From DTPU01 sp963827855 (lineage in GTDB: Bacteria; Planctomycetota; Phycisphaerae; Sedimentisphaerales; Anaerobacaceae), in contig CAWHBY010000001.1 in NCBI GenBank assembly GCA_963827855.1, positions 1,116,001 through 1,180,000 of the forward strand: a DNA stretch of 64,000 nucleotides. The letters are read 5' to 3'. Shown here piece by piece: positions 26,667 to 35,222 of the stretch (position 1 is the first letter of the stretch; every line of letters starts with the position of its first letter). The position numbers were made by a program, and so were the translations under genes. The notes below the pieces were generated by a model. That model was not told the DNA's origin. It made no database searches and saw nothing but the letters and a program-made list of their open reading frames with translations.

Positions 26667-27209
26667 ATGTCGAGTACATCCAGGAAGATGATCTTCTTCA
26701 CCCTGTTGATTGGATTGGCGGTGGTCGGATACCACTTCATGATACGGCCTGCCAATCGGGTCCTCACGGGCTCCAAGCAGAAGGTCGAAGGCAAGCTGGC
26801 GCGGCTGGCGGACTTCCAGAAGGCCACGTCGAAGGCCCAGAACAATGATCTTTCCCGGCAGAAGGCCCAGGTGGATCAGGCGATCGCTTTCTTCGACAGC
26901 AAACTGCCGCCCACCAGCGAAATCCACAAGGTCCTGGAGCAGGTCACGGTCATCGCCCAGCGGGAAGGCCTGGAGACCAAGAGCATCCGGACCCTGAATC
27001 GCAAAGACACGAGTGGCTACGTCGAGCAGCCGTTGCGGATGGAATTGCAGGGCAACTTCAATGCCTTCTATTCCTTCCTGCTTGAGCTGGAGAAACTGCC
27101 CCGGATCATGAAGGTCCGCAAGCTGGACCTGTCCAAGATCAAGAACAGCGAAGGGGAGATCGGGGCGGACTTCGTGGTCAGCATCTTCTTCCAGAACCAG
27201 ACGACGTAA
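26667..27209 (+). CDS. pilO: PilO-like type IV pilus inner-membrane protein
   Basis: 180 residues: a short cytoplasmic tail, one transmembrane helix (MIFFTLLIGLAVVGYHFMI), a coiled coil and a C-terminal domain with the PilO pattern of a helix pair followed by the QPLRMELQGNFNAFYSFLLELEKLPRIMKV strand-helix element. PilO pairs with PilN to form the alignment complex in the inner membrane. ATG 26667 begins just after the pilN stop. Confidence 0.88.
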   Translation: MSSTSRKMIFFTLLIGLAVVGYHFMIRPANRVLTGSKQKVEGKLARLADFQKATSKAQNNDLSRQKAQVDQAIAFFDSKLPPTSEIHKVLEQVTVIAQREGLETKSIRTLNRKDTSGYVEQPLRMELQGNFNAFYSFLLELEKLPRIMKVRKLDLSKIKNSEGEIGADFVVSIFFQNQTT

Positions 27210-27270
27210 GGACCGGATGATGATGGGGGACCGCTGTCCTCTTGCGGTCCAGATCGGAACGGAGTAGAAC

Positions 27271-28149
27271 ATGCTTTCATTCTTGCGAGACCCTCAAGAG
27301 ACGAATCAGGCTCCTGCCTCCAAGGCACAGGCTCCTGCCGACCCGTCGGCCCAGGCCAACGCGAATGAATACCTGACCGTGGCCGGCAAGACGCAGAAGG
27401 CCCGGCAGAGCACGTTCGTGGTGGCGGCCCTGTTTGTCGTCGGTCTGGCGGTCCTGGGCGTGATGGTCAAGAAGTGCCAGTTCAAGCCAGCGGCGGCTGC
27501 GGCGGCCACGGCCAAGAGTGAGGACACTCAGATCGAGGCAGCCATCAGCCGGCTGACGGGCGTGAGTGCCGAGATGAACACCCGCATGGACCAGATCGTG
27601 CAGAAGTTCCACGAATTCTCCGCAGTCGTCCAGGTGGCCGTGGAGGAACTGGCCAAGAACCCGTTCGAGCTGGAGGCCTCCCGTTCCCAGGAGGCGCCGA
27701 CGACGGTGACTCCGCCCCCGCCCCTGCTGGCGAGCCCGGCGACGCAGGTCGAGGTGCACATGCAGCCCTTGCCGGCGGCCGAACAGGTCGCGGCTCTGGA
27801 GGCCAACCTCACCGATGCGGAGGCGACCCGCCGCCGCGACGTCGAGCAGGCGAAACTGCAGGAGGAGGCCAGACGCGCGGCCGCCGAGGAGGCCCAGCGC
27901 AAGGCTGCGGCGGAGACGGCCCGGCAGCAGTACCAGCAACAGGTCACGCGCAAGGCCGGTGAACTGAAGCTTCAGAGCATTCTGCAGTCCACCGCGGGGG
28001 CCTGCTGCCTCATCAACGACGGCCTGGTGCGCGTCGGTGACCGGGTCAAGGGGTTCCAGGTCATGCAGATATCCGACAACTCGGTTCACTTGCTGTGGAG
28101 TGAGCCGGCCATGCCAGAGATCAAGATTGTATTGAAGCTAACCGAATGA
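27271..28149 (+). CDS. PilP-like pilus alignment protein
   Basis: 292 residues. One transmembrane helix (STFVVAALFVVGLAVLGVMV, about 49-68), a helical Ala/Glu/Arg-rich stretch (about 170-220), and a C-terminal domain (ELKLQSILQSTAGACCLINDGLVRVGDRVKGFQV) resembling the beta-sandwich of PilP/GspC, which contacts the secretin. It is not a lipoprotein, unlike proteobacterial PilP, and is longer; GspB-like is an alternative name. Its stop overlaps the pilB start (ATGA). No secretin gene is in the window. Confidence 0.7.
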   Translation: MLSFLRDPQETNQAPASKAQAPADPSAQANANEYLTVAGKTQKARQSTFVVAALFVVGLAVLGVMVKKCQFKPAAAAAATAKSEDTQIEAAISRLTGVSAEMNTRMDQIVQKFHEFSAVVQVAVEELAKNPFELEASRSQEAPTTVTPPPPLLASPATQVEVHMQPLPAAEQVAALEANLTDAEATRRRDVEQAKLQEEARRAAAEEAQRKAAAETARQQYQQQVTRKAGELKLQSILQSTAGACCLINDGLVRVGDRVKGFQVMQISDNSVHLLWSEPAMPEIKIVLKLTE

Positions 28150-30014
28150 GACTGCCTTTTCTATTCAGAAACCCGGCGCCCCAGACGGCGCCGACGGAGG
28201 ACGGCCCGGAGTCCGTCCTTGGATGTGAGGATCTGGACGTCCGAGGTCTCAGCGATCTCTACACGCCGGATCTGGAGCCGGTCACGCCCTCGCGGGTCCG
28301 GGACATCGCAGACATGCTGCTGGAGACCGGAAGAATCTCCGAGCAGATCTACGGGCGTCTCCGCCACCAACAGGCGGTGGAGCCCGGTTGCGACGCCGCG
28401 ACCTGGCTGCTGAAGGAGAAGGCCGTCCAGCCGCAGGACGTCCAGGTGGCGAGGGCGGGCCTCTACGGCCTGCCGTTCCAGCCCGTCGGCAGCGGCGACG
28501 TGGACCGACTGGCGTTCGAGAAGCTGCCCATCGACTTCATCCGGCGCAGTGCCATCATTCCGATCAAGATCGAGGGCCATACCCTGGTGGTGGCCACGCC
28601 CGAGCCGGGCAATGTCTTTGCCATCGAAGACGTCAAGAGGCAGACCCAGATGGAAGTCCAGGTCGTGGTCTGCAACCCGGAGGACGTGGAGACCGTGTGC
28701 CACGCCCTGCGTGAGGATGACGTGGCGTGTGACCTCGACGAGATCATCAGCGACATGACGGAGGTGGAGGTCGTTCAGGACGCGGAAGAGCTGTCCGAGG
28801 ACCTCGAGAAGATGGCCGGTCGGTCGCCGGTCATCAAATTCGTCAACTTCCTGATCAGCAACGCGATCCGCGAGGGCGCCAGCGATATCCACATCGAGCC
28901 CAAGGAGAAGATCTGCCGGATCCGATACCGGATCGACGGCGTCCTATTCGACGCCAAGCAGGCCCCGATCAAGATGCACCCGGCGCTCGTCTCCCGCATC
29001 AAGATCATGGCCAACCTGGATATCTCGGAACGTCGGCTGCCCCAGGACGGCAAGGTGTCGGCCATCGTGGGCGGACGGGCCGTGGACCTGCGGGTCTCGA
29101 CCCTTCCGACCAACCACGGCGAGAAGACGGTCATCCGTGTCCTGGACAGCCGGTCCATCGTCCGCAGCCTGGAGCAACTGGGCATGGAGTCGACGACCTG
29201 CGAGACCTTCCGCTCGCAGATCGAGTTGCCGCACGGGATCATGCTGGTCACCGGTCCGACGGGGTCCGGCAAGAGCACGACGCTGTACACGGCCCTTCGC
29301 CACATGGATGGCGACAAGCTGAACATCTCCACGGTGGAAGACCCGGTGGAGTACCAACTGGAATTCTGCAACCAGGTCCAGGTCAATGAGCGGATCGGCA
29401 TGACGTTCGCCGGGGCCCTGCGCAGCCTGCTGCGACAGGACCCGGATATCATCATGGTCGGTGAGATCCGCGACAACGAGACGGCCCGCATTGCGGTGCA
29501 GGCGGCCTTGACCGGCCACCTGGTGCTCTCGACGCTGCACACCAACGATGCGCCCAGCAGTATCACGCGGCTGGTCAACATCGGCATCGACGCCTACCTG
29601 ATCGCGGCCTCGCTCAACGCCGTGCTCGCCCAGCGTCTGGTTCGCCGGGTCTGCCCTGCGTGCAAGCAGCCGACCAAGATTCCGGATCCGATGCGAGCTC
29701 TCCTCGGCCGGGCCGGCGTGCATCTCGACGAGGTCATCCGTGGCGCAGGCTGTGAGCAATGCCGAGGCTCCGGATACAGCGGCCGCGTGGGCATCTATGA
29801 ACTGCTGGTCGTGGAAGAGGGGCTCAGGGAGATGATCAATGCCGATGCCTCGGTGGCGGCCATGCGCCGGGCCTTCCAGCAGAGCGGCCAGGCAACGCTC
29901 TTCCACGACGGCATGCAGAAGGTCAGGCAGGGCCTGACCACGATTGAGGAGGTCCTGCGCGTCACGCAGGTCTACGGCCAGAATGAACAGGAAGACTTCG
30001 CCGAGAACCGCTGA
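28146..30014 (+). CDS. pilB: Type IV pilus extension ATPase PilB (GspE family)
   Basis: 622 residues. N-terminal MshEN-type domains (about 40-200) precede the motor: Walker A GPTGSGKST at about residue 369, the Asp box STVEDPVEYQL, Walker B DPDIIMVGEIRD, the His box LSTLHTNDA and a zinc-binding tetracysteine (CPAC at about 502 and CEQC at about 537). This hexameric ATPase powers pilus extension by driving PilC; GspE of a type II secretion system is the alternative, but the adjacent pilT argues for pili. The ATG overlaps the preceding stop. Confidence 0.93.
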   Translation: MRLPFLFRNPAPQTAPTEDGPESVLGCEDLDVRGLSDLYTPDLEPVTPSRVRDIADMLLETGRISEQIYGRLRHQQAVEPGCDAATWLLKEKAVQPQDVQVARAGLYGLPFQPVGSGDVDRLAFEKLPIDFIRRSAIIPIKIEGHTLVVATPEPGNVFAIEDVKRQTQMEVQVVVCNPEDVETVCHALREDDVACDLDEIISDMTEVEVVQDAEELSEDLEKMAGRSPVIKFVNFLISNAIREGASDIHIEPKEKICRIRYRIDGVLFDAKQAPIKMHPALVSRIKIMANLDISERRLPQDGKVSAIVGGRAVDLRVSTLPTNHGEKTVIRVLDSRSIVRSLEQLGMESTTCETFRSQIELPHGIMLVTGPTGSGKSTTLYTALRHMDGDKLNISTVEDPVEYQLEFCNQVQVNERIGMTFAGALRSLLRQDPDIIMVGEIRDNETARIAVQAALTGHLVLSTLHTNDAPSSITRLVNIGIDAYLIAASLNAVLAQRLVRRVCPACKQPTKIPDPMRALLGRAGVHLDEVIRGAGCEQCRGSGYSGRVGIYELLVVEEGLREMINADASVAAMRRAFQQSGQATLFHDGMQKVRQGLTTIEEVLRVTQVYGQNEQEDFAENR

Positions 30015-30044
30015 CCCGGGTGGAGGAAACATCGCCTTGCAGCA

Positions 30045-30064
30045 GACAACCCACAACCCACAAC
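30045..30064. repeat. 7-bp-period array (CAACCCA)
   Basis: Three heptamers caaccca/caaccca/caacg lie in the 75-base pilB-pilT gap. Confidence 0.6.
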
Positions 30065-30089
30065 GAAGCACTCGTGGACGAGGAGATCT

Positions 30090-31193
30090 ATGATCGATAT
30101 CACCAGCATTCTCGCTGCAGCGGTCAAGCACAAGGCCAGTGACGTGCACATCAACGTGGGCATGCCGCCGGTCATTCGCAAGAACACGGAACTGATCGAC
30201 ATGGATCTGCCGGCCGTCACGCAGCAGGACGCCAAGGAGCTCGTGCTGAGCATGGTGGGGCCGGAGCGGCTCAAGGACTTCCAGGACAAGCGGGACCTGG
30301 ACTTCTCGACGACGATCCCGGATGGCACGCGTTTCCGCGTCAACGCGCACTATCAGCGGAACACGATCGCGATCTGCTTCCGCATCATTCCAAAACAGAC
30401 GCTGGTCCTGGACGATCTGCACCTGCCGCCCATCGTCAAAGAACTGACCGACCTGCCCCGCGGGCTCGTCCTGGTGACGGGTCACACCGGAGCCGGCAAG
30501 AGCACCTCGCTGGCCGCCATGATCGGCCTGATCAACTCCCGCTACGGCAAGCGGATCATCACCCTGGAAGATCCCGTGGAGTACCTGTTCGACAATGACA
30601 AGTGCATGATCGAGCAGCGTGAGGTCGGCTTTGACTGCCCGTGCTTTGCCTCGGGCCTCAAGCACGTCCTCCGGCAGGACCCGGACATCATCATGGTCGG
30701 CGAAATGCGCGACCTGGAGACGACTAGCTTCACGATCACCGCGGCGGAGACCGGCCACCTGGTCTTCAGCACCCTGCACACGATCAACGCCCCGCAGACG
30801 ATCGAGAGAATCATCGATATCTATCCGGCCACACAGCAGAACCAGATCCGGACCATGGTGGCCAATACCCTCCAGGCCGTGATCTCGCAGACCCTCTTCA
30901 AGCGCGTGGACCGGCCCGGCATGGTGCCCTGCGTGGAGATCCTCCTGTGCACCTCGGCAGTCCGCAACTGCATCCGAGAGAACCGGATCTACGAGATCCC
31001 GAATATCATCGAGACCTCGCGGCGTCTGGGCATGCAGAGCCTGGATCACAGCATCGCCGAGATGTACTTCAAGGGATTCGTCGATCGAGAAGAAGCCATT
31101 ACCCGTTCCAGCAATCCAGGCAAGATGGAAAAGACGTTGGTACCGGAGAACCAGGCGAGGTTCGTCCAGGAGACGGCAACGGCTCAGGCCTAG
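30090..31193 (+). CDS. pilT: Pilus retraction ATPase PilT
   Basis: 367 residues, typical for PilT. Walker A GHTGAGKS at residues 131-138, Asp box TLEDPVEYLF, Walker B DPDIIMVGEMRDLET, His box FSTLHTINAPQTIERIID. It lacks the zinc tetracysteine of PilB. It drives pilus depolymerisation and twitching motility in known systems. The conserved C-terminal AIRxLIR-type segment is not obvious; residues NIIETSRRLGMQSLDHSIAEMYFKGFVDREEAI occupy the usual place. Confidence 0.93.
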   Translation: MIDITSILAAAVKHKASDVHINVGMPPVIRKNTELIDMDLPAVTQQDAKELVLSMVGPERLKDFQDKRDLDFSTTIPDGTRFRVNAHYQRNTIAICFRIIPKQTLVLDDLHLPPIVKELTDLPRGLVLVTGHTGAGKSTSLAAMIGLINSRYGKRIITLEDPVEYLFDNDKCMIEQREVGFDCPCFASGLKHVLRQDPDIIMVGEMRDLETTSFTITAAETGHLVFSTLHTINAPQTIERIIDIYPATQQNQIRTMVANTLQAVISQTLFKRVDRPGMVPCVEILLCTSAVRNCIRENRIYEIPNIIETSRRLGMQSLDHSIAEMYFKGFVDREEAITRSSNPGKMEKTLVPENQARFVQETATAQA

Positions 31194-31245
31194 TGCCTCC
31201 GGGTCTTCGCTGCTCACACCGGCTTTCGGAGAGAGGTGAGAAACC

Positions 31246-32415
31246 ATGTTTGAACACACGTCCCAAGAGGGCGCCACTGCGGTCCTCGCTGCCGGCCCCC
31301 TCCGCACGGCAGCACGGGGAGACGGCAGCAGACCGTCCATCATGGACCGGCTCAACGGTTTCCGCGTGGAGTTCGGCCCCAATCGCAAGGACATCCTCAG
31401 TTTCACCAATCAGTTGGCGGTCATGATCCGTGCAGGGATCAGTCTGCCCGAGGCCCTGGACTCCATCGGGCAGCAGACCCAGAATCAGAAATTCCGGCGG
31501 ATCATCCTGGACCTCAAGACCCGGATCGAGGCGGGCCAGAGTTTCTCCCAGGCCCTGGCCGAGCATCCGCAGGTGTTCACCAACCTCTACGTGAACATGA
31601 TCGCGGCCGCAGAGATCTCCGGCTCGTTGAGCGACATGATGCAGAAGTTGGCCGATTATCTCGACCAGGAGACCGCCACCAAGAGCCAGATCAAGGGCGC
31701 CATGGTGTATCCGGTCATCATCGCCACTATGGCGGTGGTCGTGACAGTCTTCCTGCTCTGCTTTGTGCTGCCACGATTCACGGCGATCTTTGCCGGCAAG
31801 GAGCGCCTGCTGCCCAAGCCGACGAAGATATTGATGGCCAGCAGCGCCTTCCTCCGCGGCAACTGGTACCTCATTCTGCCCATGCTGGGAGGGGCCCTCT
31901 GGGGGTTCTTCTACTTCATCCAGACCGCAGCCGGACGCCTGTGGTGGGACAAGACCAAGCTCCAACTGCCCTTGATCAAGACCCTGTGCCGCAGCCTCTA
32001 CATCACCCGCAGCCTTCACACCATGGGTGTGCTGGTCCGGGCGGGCGTGCCCATCCTCAATACCCTGTCCATCACCTCCCAGATCGCAGGCAATGCCCTG
32101 TACAGGGAGATGTGGCTGGGCGTCCATGAGGAGGTCCGGCAGGGCAAGAAGATCTCTTCCAGCCTCAACCGGTTCAACCTGCTGCCGGGCAACGTACTGG
32201 CCATGATCCGCAGCGGCGAGGAGTCCGGCAACCTGGGTGACGTACTGCGGGACATCTCTGCCTTCTATGCCCGGGAACTGACAACCGTGATCAAGATGGT
32301 GACGAGCATGATCGAACCGCTCATGATCGTGGCCATGGGCGTGTTGGTCGGCTTCATTGCCATGAGTATTATTCTGCCGATCTTCAAGATGTCCAGCCTT
32401 GTCATGGGAAAATGA
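31246..32415 (+). CDS. pilC: Type IV pilus platform protein PilC (GspF family)
   Basis: 389 residues with two GspF domains, each beginning with the characteristic FTNQLAVMIRAGISLPEAL and ITRSLHTMGVLVRAGVPIL patterns and the EESGNLGDVL element. Three membrane segments are evident (about 160-185, 207-228 and 355-385). PilC is the inner-membrane rotor driven by PilB and PilT. A roughly 45-residue N-terminal extension precedes the first domain. ATG 31246 follows GAGAGGTGAG. A short hairpin (ATGATCGC-GAA-GCGATCAT) overlaps the stop. Confidence 0.92.
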   Translation: MFEHTSQEGATAVLAAGPLRTAARGDGSRPSIMDRLNGFRVEFGPNRKDILSFTNQLAVMIRAGISLPEALDSIGQQTQNQKFRRIILDLKTRIEAGQSFSQALAEHPQVFTNLYVNMIAAAEISGSLSDMMQKLADYLDQETATKSQIKGAMVYPVIIATMAVVVTVFLLCFVLPRFTAIFAGKERLLPKPTKILMASSAFLRGNWYLILPMLGGALWGFFYFIQTAAGRLWWDKTKLQLPLIKTLCRSLYITRSLHTMGVLVRAGVPILNTLSITSQIAGNALYREMWLGVHEEVRQGKKISSSLNRFNLLPGNVLAMIRSGEESGNLGDVLRDISAFYARELTTVIKMVTSMIEPLMIVAMGVLVGFIAMSIILPIFKMSSLVMGK

Positions 32416-32424
32416 TCGCGAAGC

Positions 32425-32494
32425 GATCATCCCGAGGCGAGGCCGAGGGATCTATCAAGACAGCGCGGTCATCCCGAGCGAAGTCGAGGGATCT
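32425..32494. repeat. Two copies of the TCATCCCGAG intergenic repeat
   Basis: Copies at about 32425-32453 and 32466-32494 share tcatcccgag, then a gcgaggccgag / gcgaagtcgag variant, then ggatct. They resemble an interspersed repeat I have seen in other bacterial genomes. Confidence 0.65.
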
Positions 32495-32502
32495 GTGGAC
32501 TA

Positions 32503-32523
32503 GAACTCAGAACTCAGAACGCA
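32503..32523. repeat. 7-bp-period array (AACTCAG)
   Basis: Three heptamers aactcag / aactcag / aacgcag lie just upstream of the prepilin gene. Confidence 0.6.
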
Positions 32524-32550
32524 GTGCGTCACGACGAGGGGGGTCGTGCT

Positions 32551-33021
32551 ATGAACAAGGGATTCACTTTGGTTGAGGTCCTCATCGCCGTCGTGTTGGT
32601 GGGCGTGGCGATTGCAGGACTGGTAGGGGCCAGCGGGGCCCTCACGATGGTCAACGGGGCTGGCCTGGATCTGACCACCACGGAGTTTCTGGTCGAGCAG
32701 ATCAGGGAGCTGACTGCCTCGCTGCCCACGGTCGACCCGCAGACAACGACCACCACTTTCGGCCACGAGGAGTCGACCCTGAGCGTCTACGACGACGTCG
32801 ATGATTTCCATGGATCTTCCTTCAGCCCTCCGATCGACGCCGGGCGTACGGCCTTGAATGATCTGGCCGCCTACACCCAGGTGGTGACGGTGCAGAACGT
32901 GAATCCAAGCAACTTCGAACAGACGGTGACCAACCACTCGACGAAGTTCTACCGGGTCAAGGTCGAGATCCGACGCAGCGACAGGGTCGTCAACTCGGCC
33001 AGTTGGCTCAGATCCAGATAG
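32551..33021 (+). CDS. Minor prepilin (PilV/GspI-like)
   Basis: 156 residues beginning MNKG-FTLVEVLIAVVLVGVAIAGL: a type III signal with the prepilin-peptidase site after Gly4 and Glu at mature position 5. The short, variable C-terminal part fits a minor pilin. ATG 32551 is chosen because it gives the classical short leader; the frame is open to 32524. It lies after pilC and before a second prepilin. Confidence 0.85.
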   Translation: MNKGFTLVEVLIAVVLVGVAIAGLVGASGALTMVNGAGLDLTTTEFLVEQIRELTASLPTVDPQTTTTTFGHEESTLSVYDDVDDFHGSSFSPPIDAGRTALNDLAAYTQVVTVQNVNPSNFEQTVTNHSTKFYRVKVEIRRSDRVVNSASWLRSR

Positions 33022-33031
33022 CGGGGGGACT

Positions 33032-33565
33032 ATGCGATCTCAATTACCCAGTGGCCGGCGAGAGAGCAAGGCCGGGGAGAGGCTCTATACGGCGAGGGGT
33101 TTCACATTGGTGGAGACCCTCCTGGCGCTGGCCATCTCGGCCATGCTCCTGGCAGCAGTGGCCACCGCGTTCAATGCCTCGGTCATCAACTACCATGAGA
33201 ACGAACGGATGTATGACGCGCTCAACAACGCCCGTCAGGCCCTGCTCCGCATGACCGCCCAGTTGAGGACTGGGCATGCGGTAGATCCGGCCGCCGCAAC
33301 CGTCAGTTGCAGCTTCTTCACGGCCGATGACGAGGACATCACCTACGAGTATCGAACCGACTCGCATCAATTGGTCCTCATCACCAACGCCGATGGCCAC
33401 GAGTACGTTCTCTGCAACAACGTCACGGGTCTGACCTTTACCAAGGTCCCCACGGATGACGGGACCGACTGCAAGAGCGTTCGGATCTCCCTGACCGTGC
33501 AGGCCGGCAACCGCTCCCAGACCCTCTCCTCGGCCGCCGTGATTCGCCGGAATCTGACCTCCTGA
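33032..33565 (+). CDS. Minor prepilin (PilW/GspJ-like)
   Basis: 177 residues. The cleavage motif RG-FTLVETLLALAISAMLLAAVATAF sits after a long basic leader of 23 residues, as in some PilW/GspJ proteins. The mature part is rich in beta strands and ends SAAVIRRNLTS. It starts 10 bases after the preceding stop, in the same transcript. The major pilin and prepilin peptidase are not in the window. Confidence 0.82.
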   Translation: MRSQLPSGRRESKAGERLYTARGFTLVETLLALAISAMLLAAVATAFNASVINYHENERMYDALNNARQALLRMTAQLRTGHAVDPAAATVSCSFFTADDEDITYEYRTDSHQLVLITNADGHEYVLCNNVTGLTFTKVPTDDGTDCKSVRISLTVQAGNRSQTLSSAAVIRRNLTS

Positions 33566-33586
33566 GATAGTCTCTGGAAAAAGGGC

Positions 33587-33615
33587 TTGATTTCCGAACG
33601 GCCTTGGACGATACT
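33587..33615 (+). promoter_or_regulatory. Candidate promoter of tRNA-Val
   Basis: TTGATT and GATACT are separated by 17 bases, ending 14 bases before the tRNA. Confidence 0.5.
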
Positions 33616-33628
33616 ATCAACAGCTCTG

Positions 33629-33702
33629 GGGCGGTTAGCTCAGTTGGCTAGAGCGCCAGCTCGACACGCTGGAGGTCACAGGTTCAAGTCCTGTACCGCC
33701 CA
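33629..33702 (+). tRNA. tRNA-Val (anticodon GAC)
   Basis: 74 bases fold as a cloverleaf: acceptor GGGCGGT with ACCGCCC, anticodon stem CCAGC with GCTGG, loop TCGACAC with GAC at 33663-33665, T-arm ACAGG-TTCAAGT-CCTGT, discriminator A; CCA is not encoded. Its 3' end is the integration site of the element that follows, and the last integrase codons read through it on the opposite strand. Confidence 0.95.
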
Positions 33703-34972
33703 TTAGCCCATCTTGCGGGATACTCCCTGCAAGTGCGGCACACTGCAAATCCGCATTCCAGAAGCCTTCCAGTGGGTTCCCATCCTGCCTGGCCTCCGTC
33801 TGCTTCAGGGTGTCGCAGTGTCTTTCCGCTGCTGACTGCTGCGCATTTTGCTGCGCTTTGCCTGATGCCTCCAGGAAGTCCGAGTCCCTCACCTGGAGAT
33901 AGTGCTCCTGGGCCACCAACCTGGAATTTCCCAGCCAGGCGCAGACAAGGTGCAGCGGGTACGTCTTGCTCAATTCGGTCTGCCTTGAGCTTCTCAGGTT
34001 CTGCATGAGCTTGGGCCACGGCTTTACGCCTGCCTTGGCCAAGATCCTGTTGAACTGGGTTCGCAGGTTGCAGCCTCGCTTGCGGTAGCGGGTGATGACG
34101 TACACGGTGCCCGGCTCGCTCTGGTCGAAGGCTTCTTGCAGCAGGGGGGCCAGCTCAGGGAAGATCGGAACGTATCGCGTCTCACCGCCCTCGTGGTGTT
34201 CGGTCTTGGGGCTGTGTACCAGCATCTTGCCCTTGTCCCCGAGGATGTCCTGCCACGTCAAGGCCAGGATCTCAGAAGGGCAGCGAAGGCCTCCAAAGCG
34301 GGCCAGGCCGAAGATCAGCCGCCATTGGGCATCAGGGCAGGCCTCAAGGATCTTCTCTGCGTCCTGGCGGCTCAGGAAGTACTCACGGGCCTTGTTCCCG
34401 TGGACTTGGCCCTTGAGCACAGCGAAGGGGTTCTTCGCAATCAGATCATTGTCAACAGCGGCCTTGAAGAACTGGCGGGCAATGCCGCAGGTCCTGGCAA
34501 CCGTGTTCGGTGCCAGCCCGTACTTGACCAGGTACTTGCGCCAGTCTTGTGCATCCAGCTTGGTGATCTCGGCCAGGGGCTTGCCCGGTCCGAAGAACTC
34601 GACGAGGTGCTTGACCGTCCGGCCGTAGACAAGCTGCGTATTCGGTTTCACGGTCTGACTCGTGGTGTACCTGTCCAGCCATTCCTTGAGCATCAGCCCA
34701 GTCCCTGTAGTCCGCGGCTTCCTGGGGTCCACCAGGCCGAACCCTGCCAACTTGGCGTGCATCCGGTCGTCAAGCCCGGCCACCCACTTCAGGACCTGAT
34801 CTTCAGGGGTGTTACCGCCCAGCTTGGCCCCAAGTAGGGCCTCCAGCTTGGCCGAGAAGGCATCTGCGGCCTTTGCTGAGACCCGGCCCAGCCTGATGTA
34901 CTTCCGCAAGGGGCTCTGGTAGAAGAACGACACTTCCCGAAGCCCATTTGCCCGTTTCGTGACCGATGCCAT
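33635..34972 (-). CDS. int: Tyrosine recombinase/integrase of the element
   Basis: 445 residues. A SAM-like core-binding domain (about 90-185) precedes the catalytic domain: Arg230 in FGGLRCPSE, Lys256 in SPKTEHHEGG, Arg327 in QNLRSSRQTEL (Gln replaces the usual His of HxxR), Trp346 in CAWLGNS and the nucleophile Tyr358 in EHYLQV. It would catalyse site-specific recombination at the tRNA-Val 3' end. The last residues (GGTGLEPVTS onward) are encoded by the complement of the tRNA, because the attachment core lies in frame within the gene. After excision the frame would instead continue into the sequence now at 45304-45513. Start ATG 34972 lies 3 bases after the XRE gene. Confidence 0.93.
   Translation of the reverse strand: MASVTKRANGLREVSFFYQSPLRKYIRLGRVSAKAADAFSAKLEALLGAKLGGNTPEDQVLKWVAGLDDRMHAKLAGFGLVDPRKPRTTGTGLMLKEWLDRYTTSQTVKPNTQLVYGRTVKHLVEFFGPGKPLAEITKLDAQDWRKYLVKYGLAPNTVARTCGIARQFFKAAVDNDLIAKNPFAVLKGQVHGNKAREYFLSRQDAEKILEACPDAQWRLIFGLARFGGLRCPSEILALTWQDILGDKGKMLVHSPKTEHHEGGETRYVPIFPELAPLLQEAFDQSEPGTVYVITRYRKRGCNLRTQFNRILAKAGVKPWPKLMQNLRSSRQTELSKTYPLHLVCAWLGNSRLVAQEHYLQVRDSDFLEASGKAQQNAQQSAAERHCDTLKQTEARQDGNPLEGFWNADLQCAALAGSIPQDGLMGGTGLEPVTSSVSSWRSSQLS
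33682..33702. repeat. Attachment repeat at the tRNA (left end, attL core)
   Basis: A 21-bp sequence from the T-arm to the discriminator base of the tRNA, repeated exactly at 45513-45533. The copies continue with cattagccc / cactagccc. Confidence 0.9.
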
Positions 34973-34975
34973 ATG

Positions 34976-35191
34976 TCACCTTCCTTTGCCCTTCCGCTTG
35001 CCCGACTCGCGGGCCTTCAACTCCAGGCCCAGGAAGTAGCAGAGCGTTTCCAGTGTTTCCATGTTGCAGCCACTGCTGCCTTTGACAATGCGGTGCAGGA
35101 CGGCCGCGTCGACACCTGTCTCTTTGGCAATCTGGTATCGACTCATGCCTGACTCCTGAATGGCTTGCGATAGCTGACGCATGATGCTCAT
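34976..35191 (-). CDS. Small XRE-family helix-turn-helix regulator
   Basis: 71 residues from ATG 35191 (GTG 35197 also in frame). The helix-turn-helix is RYQIAKETGVDAAVLHRIVKG, followed by the typical METLETLCYFLGLEL helix and a basic tail. It likely regulates the element's own operon. It sits between excisionase and integrase genes with a 3-base gap to the latter. Confidence 0.82.
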   Translation of the reverse strand: MSIMRQLSQAIQESGMSRYQIAKETGVDAAVLHRIVKGSSGCNMETLETLCYFLGLELKARESGKRKGKGR

Positions 35192-35222
35192 GTCCACAAT
35201 CTACACTAACATTGATGCTGCG

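Noticed and set aside
28944..31409. A very long open frame (821 codons) on the minus strand over pilB and pilT
   Set aside because: It is the complement of two clearly conserved pilus ATPase genes; high GC leaves the opposite frame free of stops. No protein family is visible in it.
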